From contig NZ_RCVJ01000054.1 of the NCBI RefSeq assembly GCF_003667505.1, forward strand, positions 62,001-126,000: a stretch of DNA of 64,000 nucleotides, in the 5' to 3' direction. This DNA comes from Micromonospora sp. BL4. Its GTDB lineage: Bacteria > Actinomycetota > Actinomycetes > Mycobacteriales > Micromonosporaceae. Position 1 is the first letter of the stretch, and every line of letters begins with the position of its first letter. Below are positions 25,780 through 34,716 of this stretch, piece after piece. The translations under genes and the position numbers were made by a program. The notes beneath the pieces were generated by a model. The model saw only the letters and a program-made list of their open reading frames with translations. It had not been told where the DNA came from and did no database searches.

Positions 25780-26403
25780 GTGCTCGGACTGTCCGCGGCG
25801 GCCCTCGCCGGCTACCTGGCCGCGATCGTCGTACTCATGCTCACCCCCGGCCCCGACATGATGTTCGTCGTCGCCAACGCCGCCCGGTACGGCACCCGCG
25901 CCGGCGTCGTCGCCGCTCTCGGCGTCGCCGCAGGCGAGGCGGTGCACATCGCGGCGGTCGTCTGCGGCCTCGCCGCCCTGGTCTCCGCCTCGCCGACGCT
26001 GTTCACGGTGATCCGCTGGGCCGGGGCGGCGTACCTGATCGTCCTCGGTGTGCGAGCGCTGCGCACTTCCGGTGATCCCCTCACCAGTGACCCGGGGCAG
26101 GGAGACCGAACCGGGCGGGCGTTCCTGCGCGGGCTGGTGACCAATCTGCTCAACCCGAAGATGATCCTGTTCAGCGTGGCGTTCCTACCGCAGTTCGTCG
26201 ACCCGGCCGCGGGCAACGCCACCGCGCAGCTGGTGCTGCTCGGCATCGTCTTCGTGGTGGTGCAGCTCACCGTCGACATCGCCCTCGGCGCGGGCGCCGG
26301 ACGCCTCGCCGGCCGGATGAGCGACGGCCGCTGGTCGCGACGAATCAACCGGATCTGCGCCGTCGCCTTCGTCGCACTCGGCCTCCGGCTGGCGGCCGGC
26401 TGA
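25780..26403 (+). CDS. LysE/RhtB-family exporter
   Basis: The 207-residue protein has about six membrane segments and the family motifs LMLTPGPDMMFVVANA near the N-terminus, AAYLIVLGVRALR and GLVTNLLNPKMILFSVAFLPQFV. LysE-family proteins export amino acids and small metabolites. GTG 25780 starts 3 nt after the thioesterase stop, so both are in the riboswitch-led transcript. Its cargo is unknown. Confidence 0.9.
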   Translation: MLGLSAAALAGYLAAIVVLMLTPGPDMMFVVANAARYGTRAGVVAALGVAAGEAVHIAAVVCGLAALVSASPTLFTVIRWAGAAYLIVLGVRALRTSGDPLTSDPGQGDRTGRAFLRGLVTNLLNPKMILFSVAFLPQFVDPAAGNATAQLVLLGIVFVVVQLTVDIALGAGAGRLAGRMSDGRWSRRINRICAVAFVALGLRLAAG

Positions 26404-26492
26404 CCGAAGACACCGGCGCCGGGCCGACAGCTCTCGGACCAGGTCATCCAGGGGCTGCCGGCTGCCGGCGGGCGTGGCTGCGCTCACCTGGA

Positions 26493-27458
26493 TCAGGGCA
26501 GTTGGCCCGGCCGGTCGACGATCGCGACCCGCAGCAGCGCCGCGGCCGAATACAGCGACTCCTTGCCGTCGCGCACCACCGTGCCGCGGGTGCCGAGGTA
26601 GACGTGGGTGTCCCGATCGAAGATGAAGTCCTGGTTGCCACCGATCACGCCGGGCATGCGAATCGCCACCCCATGCCGCCCGGCGGCGTCCACCACGTCG
26701 CCCGAGATGACGACCGCTCCGGGTTGCCGCGCCAGCAACTCGTACAGCGCCGCCAGTGCCCGGGGCGGCACGTAGCCGTCGAGCATCGACCGTGCGGTGG
26801 TGTACACCATGCTCTCGTCCCCGTACACGGCCTCCTCATCCGCTCCCTCAGGGAGATGCAGGTCGACTGGGTGTTCCCGAAGGTAGCGGAGCAGTTCGTC
26901 TGCGTCGGTGGGCAGATCGCCGTGGTACGCGGGCGACGGGAGCTCATCGAGCTCCTTGCGGGGATCTGCGGGATCACCCATGCGGAGCACTCGCAGTTCG
27001 CTCCACCCGTTCGGTTCACTCTCCGGCCGGTAACGCCCCTGCGTGTGGGCGATTCCCCCGGCCGACTCCCACCTCTGCCCCCGTACCGTGGTGTAGGGCC
27101 CGCCGCCCGGTCTCTCCCGCAGCGTCGCCAGGACTTCCGTGAAGACGTACTGGTCAGGTCGGGCGGTGAGATCGGGTTGCTGCCGGGCGGCTTCGGCCGC
27201 CAGCCGGAAGATCTCCGACGCGTTGGCCGTGGGCGGCGGCTGTTCACCTATCCCCATCGTCTGCACCGCGAGGGCGCCGACGGTCAGTGTGAGCGCCAGC
27301 CCGAATGCTCCGGCGAGGCGCCAGCCGCGCAGGAACCGAGTGGGGTGTCCGACCGGACGGGCCGCCGAGACCGTCTCGGACCGCCGGACGACGTGCGCCT
27401 TCAGATCGGTGAGGAGCTGCTCCTCGAAACCGTGCGGCGCCTGCTCAATCTTGGTCAT
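26493..27458 (-). CDS. CU044_5270-type membrane-anchored protein, sigma-factor partner
   Basis: The 321-residue protein has a cytoplasmic N-terminus of about 47 residues, one membrane helix (about 48-68, LAGAFGLALTLTVGALAVQ) and a large outer domain. The length and layout match the CU044_5270 family, which is common next to ECF sigma genes in actinobacteria. It follows the sigma gene by 18 nt and may act as its membrane-tethered regulator, although no classic zinc anti-sigma motif (HxxxCxxC) is present. Function is inferred from context. Confidence 0.75.
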   Translation of the reverse strand: MTKIEQAPHGFEEQLLTDLKAHVVRRSETVSAARPVGHPTRFLRGWRLAGAFGLALTLTVGALAVQTMGIGEQPPPTANASEIFRLAAEAARQQPDLTARPDQYVFTEVLATLRERPGGGPYTTVRGQRWESAGGIAHTQGRYRPESEPNGWSELRVLRMGDPADPRKELDELPSPAYHGDLPTDADELLRYLREHPVDLHLPEGADEEAVYGDESMVYTTARSMLDGYVPPRALAALYELLARQPGAVVISGDVVDAAGRHGVAIRMPGVIGGNQDFIFDRDTHVYLGTRGTVVRDGKESLYSAAALLRVAIVDRPGQLP

Positions 27459-27476
27459 TGCGGCATCTCCGTTCCA

Positions 27477-28046
27477 TCAGGCGAGGGTGGTGGCCGGGCG
27501 GGCGAGCACGGCACGGACGGTGCGACGGGCACGGTGCAGGCGGACCCGCGCAGCGACCGGGGACAGCCCCAACGCGGCCGCCGCCTCGGCGACGGTGAGG
27601 CCGTCCACGGCGACGAGTTCGACCAGCGCCTGGGTTCCCTCGGACAGCCCGCCCAGCGCCCGATAGGTGCGGCGAGCCGCCGACTCGGCGTCGATGCGCT
27701 CTTCGATGCGGGCGATGTCGTCGGCGTCCAGGTCCCGTCGTCCGGCCATCCGACCGGTCACCCGCAGTCGTAGAGCCGTCCGCCGCCGCTCGTCGGCGAT
27801 GACGTTGCGGGCCACCCCGAGCAGCCAGCCGATCTGGCTACCGCGGTCAGGCCGGTACCCCGCCGCCGATTCGATCACCGCCAGAAACACGTCGGCGGTC
27901 AGGTCGGCGGCGAGGTGGGGATCGTCGACCCGCCGCGCCACGAACCGGCCCACGGCCTCCACGTGCCGGCGGTAGAAGACCTCAAGGGCCACTGGATCGA
28001 CTGCGATGTCGGAGATGTCGTCCTCCGTTGAGCCAGGGTCATGCAC
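27477..28046 (-). CDS. ECF-type RNA polymerase sigma factor
   Basis: The 189-residue protein has sigma region 2 (LEVFYRRHVEAVGRFVARRVDDPHLAADLTADVFLAV, with the DLTADVF core-binding segment) and region 4 (LSEGTQALVELVAVDGLTVAEAAAALGLSPVAARVRLHRARR). GGAGGAG lies ahead of the ATG at 28046. It sits in an operon with a membrane protein that may hold or release it; the signal is unknown. Confidence 0.92.
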   Translation of the reverse strand: MHDPGSTEDDISDIAVDPVALEVFYRRHVEAVGRFVARRVDDPHLAADLTADVFLAVIESAAGYRPDRGSQIGWLLGVARNVIADERRRTALRLRVTGRMAGRRDLDADDIARIEERIDAESAARRTYRALGGLSEGTQALVELVAVDGLTVAEAAAALGLSPVAARVRLHRARRTVRAVLARPATTLA

Positions 28047-28124
28047 AGGCTCTCCTCCCTGTTTGCCGTTACACCCTCTCTTCGCGCGGCGAAGCGTCGG
28101 TGTTACAGAAGCTGCGGGGACGCG

Positions 28125-29339
28125 TCAGCGTGGCGGCGAGGCCTGCTCAAGTGGGCGCCCGTGGGCGCGGATCGCATCCGGGACGGCGATGCCGAGCAGG
28201 ACGGCGGCGGCTACTGCGGCGACCGCGAGTGGCGGCAGGCCGACCATCACCGGCGCGATGGCCGCGAGGACGAGAATCCCGATCGGTCGCGGCCGGGACA
28301 CGCGGGCGAAGGTCACGTACTCGAATACCGAGCGCCCGACGAGGTAGAGCGCGGGCCCGCCGAGGATGGCGGCGACCCAGGCGTGTTTGGCGTGTCCGAC
28401 CGGATCGATGAGGACGAGTTCGGAACCGGCCGAGGTGACCAGGATGCCGGCCACCATGAGCAGGTGGGAGAACTCGGCCGACCGACCGAGCCGGCCGGGT
28501 TTGGCGGATGCCGCGACGGCCTCGCCCAGGATCTGGCCGGCTCGGTAGAAGTAGATCCGCCACAGCAACACCGTGGTGAGGAACGACAGGGTGAGGGCCA
28601 TGATTCGTTCCGCCACGATCGGACCGCGGAGAAGACTCGAGCCGGAGGTCAGAATCGTCTCACCAAGCGCGACGATGACGAGCTGCCAGTAGCGTTCGGC
28701 CAGGTGGTCGCCCGCGACGGCCCACGAGGACACCTGCGAGCGGCCCAGCCGCGGTACCGGCCAGCCGAGGCGACCTCCGACGTAGTCGATCGCCAGGGCC
28801 AGCGCCCACAGCGAGTTGCGCGTCAACTCTGGTGCGAAAGCTCCCACGATCCACGGCACGGCCGACACGCTGAACCAGACCAGCGCCAGCATGTTGACGC
28901 GGCGCAGATCGTGACCCCGCAAGGTGAGTACGAAGAACAGGGTGCGGCCCACCTGGATCGCGACGTACGTGCTCGCGAAAAGCAGGCCGGTCTCGGCGAG
29001 AGCCCCGGAGATCGCGACCGCCAGGAGCAGACTCCCGAACATCGTCGCGAGGACGACGAACTGGATCGCGGGCTGGAACGGGTCGAATCTGCTGGTCGTC
29101 CACGCCGTCTGCGCCCAGATCCACCAGAGGGCCAGGAGCAGCAGCAGAGTCTCGCCGTTTTCCGAGAGGGACGTGGTCAACGTGTCGGCGACGTGACCCC
29201 TGGTGTAGTCCAGCACCAGCTCGTGCACGATCCGGGTGAGCGCGAAGACGTACACGAGATCGAAGAACAGTTCGAGGAAGGTCGGCCGCTGCGGACTCTC
29301 GCGTCTGCGCAGCAGGTTGGCCACTCTGTTGGTCGTCAC
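28125..29339 (-). CDS. Low temperature requirement protein A (LtrA) family membrane protein
   Basis: The 404-residue protein has about ten membrane helices and the LtrA hallmark TFLELFFDLVYVFALTRI about 20 residues from the GTG start at 29339. Further family segments are WWIWAQTAWTTSRFDP and ALGETILTSGSSLL with a conserved Glu. The start is chosen to place the hallmark at its usual distance from the N-terminus; longer frames upstream lack similarity. LtrA proteins were named from Listeria; their biochemical role is unsettled. Confidence 0.85.
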   Translation of the reverse strand: MTTNRVANLLRRRESPQRPTFLELFFDLVYVFALTRIVHELVLDYTRGHVADTLTTSLSENGETLLLLLALWWIWAQTAWTTSRFDPFQPAIQFVVLATMFGSLLLAVAISGALAETGLLFASTYVAIQVGRTLFFVLTLRGHDLRRVNMLALVWFSVSAVPWIVGAFAPELTRNSLWALALAIDYVGGRLGWPVPRLGRSQVSSWAVAGDHLAERYWQLVIVALGETILTSGSSLLRGPIVAERIMALTLSFLTTVLLWRIYFYRAGQILGEAVAASAKPGRLGRSAEFSHLLMVAGILVTSAGSELVLIDPVGHAKHAWVAAILGGPALYLVGRSVFEYVTFARVSRPRPIGILVLAAIAPVMVGLPPLAVAAVAAAVLLGIAVPDAIRAHGRPLEQASPPR

Positions 29340-29464
29340 CGGCCCGCCCGCTTCGTCGCTTCGTCGCTCAAGCAGTCGTACCACGTCACCGACGTCTGAA
29401 CCGGCTGATCGCTGCGCGACGCGGACGGCACCGCGATGGACGCTGTCACCACCGTTGCGGCAGG

Positions 29465-30553
29465 ATGCGCGAGATGCTCGCACCGATCCCGCGCCGCGCC
29501 GGCGTCGTCGCAACGCTCTCCGTCGTCCTGCTGGCGGGTTGTGGGACCCCGCAGCGGACGACCACCGCCGCGCCCACCTCCGGCGTTCCCGTCCCGGGCA
29601 CGGCGGCGGCGCAGAGCGCCGCACCGACCGTCCCGGCGTCGAGTCCGTCCGCACGGAGCGGCATCGGCGCCCGCCCGCGCCCGCCCGCCGCGGCGTGCCG
29701 CGTGTTCCCCGCCGACAACGTGTGGCACGCCGACGTCTCCCGGCTACCCGTGCACCCCGGCTCCGCGGCCATCATCGGCAGCATCGGATCGGCCGCCGCC
29801 GTGCACGCCGACTTCGGCGCCGGCCTGTGGCAGGGCGCTCCGATCGGCATCCCGGTCACCGTCGTCGGCGCCGGGCAGCGACGGGTGCCGGTCACCTTCT
29901 CCTACGGCGACGAGAGCGACGCCGGGCCATATCCGATCCCGCCGGACGCAGCGGTCGAGGGCGGGCCGCGCGGCGACGGTGACCGGCACGTCATCGTCTG
30001 GGACCGCGACGCCTGCCGCGCGTACGAGCTCTTCGACGCTCACCCGGCCGGCGGAGGCTGGCGAGCGGAATCCGGGGCGATCTTCGACCTGCGTTCCAAC
30101 CGCATGCGGCCAGCCGGTTGGACCTCCGCCGACGCCGCCGGGCTGTCGATCCTCGCCGGTCTGGTCCGCTACGACGAGGTGGCAGCCGGACGGATCGACC
30201 ACGCGATCCGGGTCACCGTGCCCCGCACCCGCAGCGGTTGGACCTGGCCGGCGTCGCACTCCGCCTCCGCTGACAAGGACCCCTCGTTGCCTCAGCTGGG
30301 TCAGCGACTGCGACTCAAGCGCTCCGTCGACGTCGCCCGGCTGCCCCGGCAGGCCAGGATCGTCGCCGAGGCGATGCAGCGGTACGGCGTCATCGTCGCC
30401 GACCACGGCTCGGCGTGGTTCATCTCGGGTGCGCCCGACCGGCGATGGGACAACGACGCGCTGCACAAGCTGGGCGGTCTGCGCGGCGACGACTTCGAGG
30501 TTGTCGACGCTGCCGAACTGATGGTGAGCCGCAGCTCCGGCGCGACCCGCTGA
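29465..30553 (+). CDS. Secreted lipoprotein of unknown function
   Basis: The 362-residue protein has a lipoprotein signal ending LLAGC (C26), a Thr/Pro/Ala linker to about residue 75, and a conserved globular part with FPADNVWHADVSRLPVHPGS near the start, an HVIVWDRD...AYELFDA motif in the middle and YGVIVADHGSAWFISGAPDRRWD near the end. It looks like a secreted enzyme or binding protein seen widely in bacteria, but I cannot name the activity. A second ATG at 29474 could also be used. Confidence 0.8.
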   Translation: MREMLAPIPRRAGVVATLSVVLLAGCGTPQRTTTAAPTSGVPVPGTAAAQSAAPTVPASSPSARSGIGARPRPPAAACRVFPADNVWHADVSRLPVHPGSAAIIGSIGSAAAVHADFGAGLWQGAPIGIPVTVVGAGQRRVPVTFSYGDESDAGPYPIPPDAAVEGGPRGDGDRHVIVWDRDACRAYELFDAHPAGGGWRAESGAIFDLRSNRMRPAGWTSADAAGLSILAGLVRYDEVAAGRIDHAIRVTVPRTRSGWTWPASHSASADKDPSLPQLGQRLRLKRSVDVARLPRQARIVAEAMQRYGVIVADHGSAWFISGAPDRRWDNDALHKLGGLRGDDFEVVDAAELMVSRSSGATR

Positions 30554-30626
30554 CGTCGCGGTCCCGAGCGCGGCACAGGCAGGGCAGGAGCGTCGGCCAC
30601 GGGCGGGCGGGCTGCGTCGCGCGTGG

Positions 30627-31751
30627 TCAATCTGCGGTTGCCGGTTCGGCGGGCCGCGGCGTGAAGAAGCGAACGATGTCGTCGGCTGCGGTTGGGGACA
30701 GCATCATCGCCTGGACTCGCGCGGACATCTCGGCGATCGGGTGGATCCTGGTGAACATCGCCTCCTCGTACGTCCGGATCGCCGAATCGGGGTCCGCGGG
30801 ATTCGCGGCGAGTTCGGCGGCGAGTTCGGCGGCGTCGAGCATGGCTTGGTTGGCGCCCTCGCCGACCGGTGGCATGAGGTGCGCGGCGTCACCGATCAGG
30901 GTGATGCCCGGCTGGTGGGTCCAGCGCGTGCCGGTGGGCATCGCCTCGATCCTGCGTGGGGTCGGCGTGCTGTCTCCGGCTTCGATGAGTGCGGTGAGGC
31001 CGGGGTCCCAGCCATCGAACATGTCCAGCAGAGCGCGCTTGCTGCGGTAGCTGTCCAGGTCGCGCTCGTCCGCGGGTAGGGAGATCCCGACTCGGATGCT
31101 GCCGTCGCCGAGGCGTTGCGCTGCCAGGATCTGGCTCACGCCGATGCACCAGAGGTTTCCGGGGCCAACCAGCTCGGCGAGACGCGGGTGGCGCCGGTCG
31201 ACGTCGCTGATGCTCAGCTCCACCAGGGTGGCCACGCAGAACAGTGTCGCGTCGGTCAGCAGGGATCGGACGACCGAGCGTGCGCCGTCCGCGCCGATGA
31301 GGACGTCGCAGTCGGCGCTTCGGCCGCCATCGAACGTCAGCCCGAAGCCTCCGTCGGGTCGTGGCGTCGCCGCGACGAGCCGGTGCTGCCAGGCGACCGC
31401 GTCGCGAGGGAGTGAATCGAGCAGAAGATCCCGCAGTACGCTCCGATCGATCTCGGGACGTCCGGAGAACGAGCCGGGCTCCGGCTCGTGGTGCACGAGG
31501 ATGCGTCCGGCCGGGTCGAGGATGCGATGTTCCTCGCCTTCCGGCCGTGCCTCGGACCGGAACCGGCCGGCCAGGCCCGCCTCGGCCAGCGCCTTCTGCC
31601 CGGACTCCGGGTGCAGGTCGAGCATTCCGCCCTGTGGTCGCGCGGATCGGCTCGCCTCGCGTTCGTAGACCACCGCGTCGATGCCGTGCCGGCGCAGGAT
31701 CCGGGCCAGGGTCAGGCCGCCGAGGCCGCCGCCGGCGATCGCGATTCGCAT
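30627..31751 (-). CDS. FAD-dependent monooxygenase, TetX-like
   Basis: The 374-residue protein is a class A flavin monooxygenase: FAD motif GGGLGGLTLARILRRHG (residues 7-23), RSVLRDLLLDSLP, the DG motif DVLIGADGARSVVR and the ribose-binding GDAAHLMPPVGEGANQAMLDA. Best resemblance is to the TetX/aromatic hydroxylase branch, which hydroxylates small molecules with NADPH and oxygen; drug or toxin inactivation is possible. Three ATG codons occur in a row; GGAG spacing favours the third (31751). It is divergent from a TetR gene with a palindrome between them, so induction by its substrate is likely. The substrate is unknown. Confidence 0.82.
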   Translation of the reverse strand: MRIAIAGGGLGGLTLARILRRHGIDAVVYEREASRSARPQGGMLDLHPESGQKALAEAGLAGRFRSEARPEGEEHRILDPAGRILVHHEPEPGSFSGRPEIDRSVLRDLLLDSLPRDAVAWQHRLVAATPRPDGGFGLTFDGGRSADCDVLIGADGARSVVRSLLTDATLFCVATLVELSISDVDRRHPRLAELVGPGNLWCIGVSQILAAQRLGDGSIRVGISLPADERDLDSYRSKRALLDMFDGWDPGLTALIEAGDSTPTPRRIEAMPTGTRWTHQPGITLIGDAAHLMPPVGEGANQAMLDAAELAAELAANPADPDSAIRTYEEAMFTRIHPIAEMSARVQAMMLSPTAADDIVRFFTPRPAEPATAD

Positions 31752-31763
31752 CATCATCTCCGT

Positions 31764-31800
31764 TACCGTACGCTGTATTCTATGGATACGCCGTACGGTA
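31764..31800. promoter_or_regulatory. TetR-type operator overlapping the tetR start codon
   Basis: TACCGTACG (31764-31772) and CGTACGGTA (31792-31800) form a perfect 9-bp inverted repeat around a nested GTAT...ATAC repeat, between the divergent monooxygenase and tetR genes. The proposed tetR ATG (31782) lies within it. The minus-strand TAGAAT is a fair -10 for the monooxygenase. Confidence 0.65.
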
Positions 31801-32507
31801 GCGCGCCGTTGCCCGTCTGGGAACGGCCCGAGCCCCAGCCCCGGGCGGCGCCGGTGCCCCTGACCCGCGCGAAGATCGCCGCCACGGCGATCCGGATCGC
31901 CGACGCACACGGCCTCGACGGGCTGTCGGTACGCAAGATCGCCAAGGAGCTCGGTGTCGGTCCGATGCGGCTCTACGACTACGTGACCAACAGATCCGAG
32001 CTGCTTGATCTGATGGTCGACGCCGTGTATGCCCAGATCGCCGAGGCCGGGGAGCACTCCGAGTGGCGCGCCACGGTGCTGGCCGTCGTTCACCGGACCC
32101 GGGATGCCGCTCTGGAGCATGAGTGGTTCGTCGACCTGCTCGGCGGCAGGCCACACCTGGGACCGCACGCGCTCGCCGTGGGCGAATCGACCGCGGCGGC
32201 GCTCAGCCAGGCCCCTGGCGTGCGCAGTGTCGACGACCTTCAGCGGGCTGTGGGCGCCCTCAACGCGTTCATCGTCGGGGCGCTCCGCAGGGAGATCACC
32301 GAGCGCCGCACCGCCCGTTCAACCGGCACCGACGTGTCCGCCTGGCAGGCCGCTCTCGGGCCCTACCTGACACGCATGCTGGAGACGGGCCGCTACCCCA
32401 CTGTCGCCCGGCTCGTCATCGACGGCGCGCACCTCGACGCCGAGGAAACCTTCCACCACAACCTGACGACCATCCTGGACGGCATCACCCGTCATCCCCA
32501 CCCATGA
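31782..32507 (+). CDS. TetR-family transcriptional regulator with TetR_C_1-type domain
   Basis: The 241-residue protein has an N-terminal helix-turn-helix (TRAKIAATAIRIADAHGLDGLSVRKIAKELGVGPMRLYDYV) after a roughly 28-residue Pro-rich leader, and a C-terminal ligand domain with the IVGALRREI pattern of tetracycline-repressor-like C-termini. It likely represses the divergent monooxygenase and itself from the palindrome at 31764-31800. A later start past the leader is possible because the palindrome covers the first codons. Its 3' end overlaps the convergent LigD-domain gene by 23 nt. Confidence 0.88.
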   Translation: MDTPYGSAPLPVWERPEPQPRAAPVPLTRAKIAATAIRIADAHGLDGLSVRKIAKELGVGPMRLYDYVTNRSELLDLMVDAVYAQIAEAGEHSEWRATVLAVVHRTRDAALEHEWFVDLLGGRPHLGPHALAVGESTAAALSQAPGVRSVDDLQRAVGALNAFIVGALRREITERRTARSTGTDVSAWQAALGPYLTRMLETGRYPTVARLVIDGAHLDAEETFHHNLTTILDGITRHPHP

Positions 32508-32871
32508 CTCCGCGCTCGTCCGGCGGCTGCTCTTTCGTCAGGTGGAGCAGCCAGCCCGCGCCCGTGTGGATGAGCGCGTATCGCCGGTGGCCGGTGCGGC
32601 CGTGCAACGTGAACAGCATCCGGCGGTCGGTGCGGTCGTGCTCCTCCCACGTACCGATATCGGCGATCGACTTGTCGGCGTCCTCGTAGGTGAGGTGTTC
32701 GAGGTCGTGGTCGGGCACGGCGATCGCGAGCCGGTTGTCGCTGGGACTGTCCGGGAGGCCGCGAGGCACCGCCCAGGAGCGCAGCACACCGTCCTCCTCG
32801 AGCCGCAGGTCAAAGTGCGGTCGCGGTTTGCGGTGATGGTGCAGGACGAAGGCGGGTGCCACCCTTTCCAT
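32485..32871 (-). CDS. Standalone LigD 3'-phosphoesterase domain protein
   Basis: The 128-residue protein is the 3'-phosphoesterase domain normally fused to DNA ligase D: PAFVLHHHRKPRPHFDLRLEEDGVLRSWAVPRGLP holds the metal-binding His and Asp residues, followed by HLTYEDADKSIADIGTWEE and a C-terminal WLLHLTKEQPP. The domain trims 3'-phosphates and 3'-ribonucleotides at DNA ends in bacterial nonhomologous end joining. Here it has no ligase or polymerase partner nearby. It converges on the tetR gene. Confidence 0.9.
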   Translation of the reverse strand: MERVAPAFVLHHHRKPRPHFDLRLEEDGVLRSWAVPRGLPDSPSDNRLAIAVPDHDLEHLTYEDADKSIADIGTWEEHDRTDRRMLFTLHGRTGHRRYALIHTGAGWLLHLTKEQPPDERGVMGGDDG

Positions 32872-33037
32872 TGTCGGTGTCCGCCGCTCCTACCGCCTGT
32901 CAACGGGGAGCCTGATTGTGTTGGGAGTGCCCCGGCCGTACCGAGGGCGCCGACCACGCTGCGGCGCGACGACCCGCGACCGCCCCTGAGCGGGTCGGAT
33001 CCCTCGACTACGGTGACCATGAAAAGGGGGGTGGGGC

Positions 33038-34279
33038 ATGGCGCCAGAGGTGTCGCCGCGAAGGGCCAGGGCCGTGCTCGTCGCCCTCTCCCTCGCCGCG
33101 TTCGCGTTCATCACCACCGAACTGCTGCCCGTCGGCCTGCTGACCCACATCGCACCCGACCTCGACCGGTCCCGCTCACAGGTGGGTCTGCTGGTCAGCG
33201 GGTACGCCATCGTGGTCGTGCTGGCGTCCGTGCCGCTGGCCAGGCTGACCCAGCGGATCCCCCGGCGTCACCTGCTCGGCGTCACGATGCTCCTGTTCGC
33301 CGCCGGGAACGCCGCCGCCGCCCTCGCGCCGACGTACGCCGTGCTGGCCGGCTCCCGCCTCGTGACCGCCCTCGCCCAGGCGCTGTTCTGGTCCATCGCG
33401 ACAGCGACCGTGACCGGGCTCTTCCCGGTCGCGGTGCGCGGCCGGGTGGTGGCGCTGTTCGCGACCGGGGCGACGCTCGCCCCCGTGCTCGGCGTACCCA
33501 TCGGCACCTGGCTCGGGCAGCAGGCCGGTTGGCGCGTGGCGTTCGCGGTGCTGGCCGGGGTCGGCCTGGCGACCGCCGCCGCGGTGCTCGTCCTCCTTCC
33601 CTCGTATCCCCCGGCCGCCGGCGGCGCCGCCCGGGGCACCGCACCGGACGGGCGGCGCTTCGCCCTGTTGCTGATCGCCACCGCCCTCGGCATCGGCGGC
33701 TTCATGACCCTGCAGACCTACGTCACCCCGTTCCTGCTCGACGTCAGCGGCTTCGCGGACGCGCTGCTGGCACCACTGCTGTTCGTCTCCGGCGCGGCCG
33801 GCGTCGTCGGCACCCTGGCCGCAGCCCGGACCCTGGACACCCGGCCGATCGCTTCCCTGCTGACGCCGCTGAGCATCGGCACGGCCTCGCTGTTCGGCCT
33901 GTACGCGCTCGGCGCGCTCCGGCCCGGCACGGTGGTACTCCTCGCCGGGATCGGCCTCGGTTACGCGGCGTTCGGCTCCGCCGTGCAGAGCCGGATGCTG
34001 CAACTGGCTCCGGGCAGCACCGACATGGCGTCGGCCGGCGTCAGCACCGCCTTCAACGCCGGCATCGCCGGCGGATCACTGCTCGGCGGCGCCCTCCTGT
34101 CCACCTCGGGGGCGCGCCCGCTGGCACTCGTCGGCGGGTTGCTGACGCTGGTCGCCCTCACGCTGCTGGCCGTGGACGCGCGGCGGGGCCGCGCCGCCGA
34201 GCCGGCGTCGACCGCCGCCCGTCCCCCCACCAGCCCTGCGGCTGGGCGGCAGGGCACACCCGCCCGGACGGCGCCGTAG
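33038..34279 (+). CDS. MFS transporter (drug:H+ antiporter, DHA1 type)
   Basis: The 413-residue protein has 12 membrane segments and the DHA1 features ITTELLPVGLLTHIA in helix 1, VGLLVSGYAIVVVLASVPLARLTQRIPRR (motif A) and the helix-5 motif C region GATLAPVLGVPIGTWLGQQAGWR. Such proteins export drugs, sugars or amino acids (AraJ/YdhP-like). ATG 33038 follows AAGGGGGG. It stands alone; the cargo is unknown. Confidence 0.9.
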   Translation: MAPEVSPRRARAVLVALSLAAFAFITTELLPVGLLTHIAPDLDRSRSQVGLLVSGYAIVVVLASVPLARLTQRIPRRHLLGVTMLLFAAGNAAAALAPTYAVLAGSRLVTALAQALFWSIATATVTGLFPVAVRGRVVALFATGATLAPVLGVPIGTWLGQQAGWRVAFAVLAGVGLATAAAVLVLLPSYPPAAGGAARGTAPDGRRFALLLIATALGIGGFMTLQTYVTPFLLDVSGFADALLAPLLFVSGAAGVVGTLAAARTLDTRPIASLLTPLSIGTASLFGLYALGALRPGTVVLLAGIGLGYAAFGSAVQSRMLQLAPGSTDMASAGVSTAFNAGIAGGSLLGGALLSTSGARPLALVGGLLTLVALTLLAVDARRGRAAEPASTAARPPTSPAAGRQGTPARTAP

Positions 34280-34301
34280 CCGATTCGACCACCCCGATTG
34301 A

Positions 34302-34600
34302 GCCGGTCATCCGCCCGGAGAGGAGGTGCGGGCTCGCACGGGGGTCGCGCTCGCGGACCTGGTGCCGGAGCTGGCCGGTCAGGGCTTCCTCGCCCTGCTG
34401 GACCAGGTCTACGCACGGGAGAGCCCTACACCGGCCGCGACGTGCGGGTTGTGCTGGGCACGGGCCCGCACGCCCGGGAGTCGTGGGGCGATGCGGTGTG
34501 GGGCTGCCCTGCCCACGTCGAAGAAGCCATCCTCAACGTACGGTCGGTGTTCATCGCCAGCGAAGAACTCGGCGGCCTCGCGGCCCACCTCAACCGCTGA
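34302..34600 (+). pseudogene. Frame-shifted PAS-domain remnant
   Basis: One frame gives GVALADLVPELAGQGFLALLDQVYA and, after a one-base shift near 34424, the next frame gives GEPYTGRDVRVVLGTGPHARESWGD. Together they read as a continuous piece of the PAS sensor domain found in actinobacterial SpoIIE phosphatases and histidine kinases. No start domain or catalytic domain is left, and the open frame ends at 34600. The frameshift is visible in the sequence; the parent family is inferred. The rest of 34280-34716 holds nothing else recognisable. Confidence 0.55.
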
Positions 34601-34716
34601 CCGCTGTCCCGGTTCTTCCTCAACCCCGGCATCCCGGAAGCCGCTCCCCGAGCAGAGGGAGCGTGTTCCCTTCTGCACGGGAGGACACCCGGTCCGTCGC
34701 CACGTCTTATTGATTC

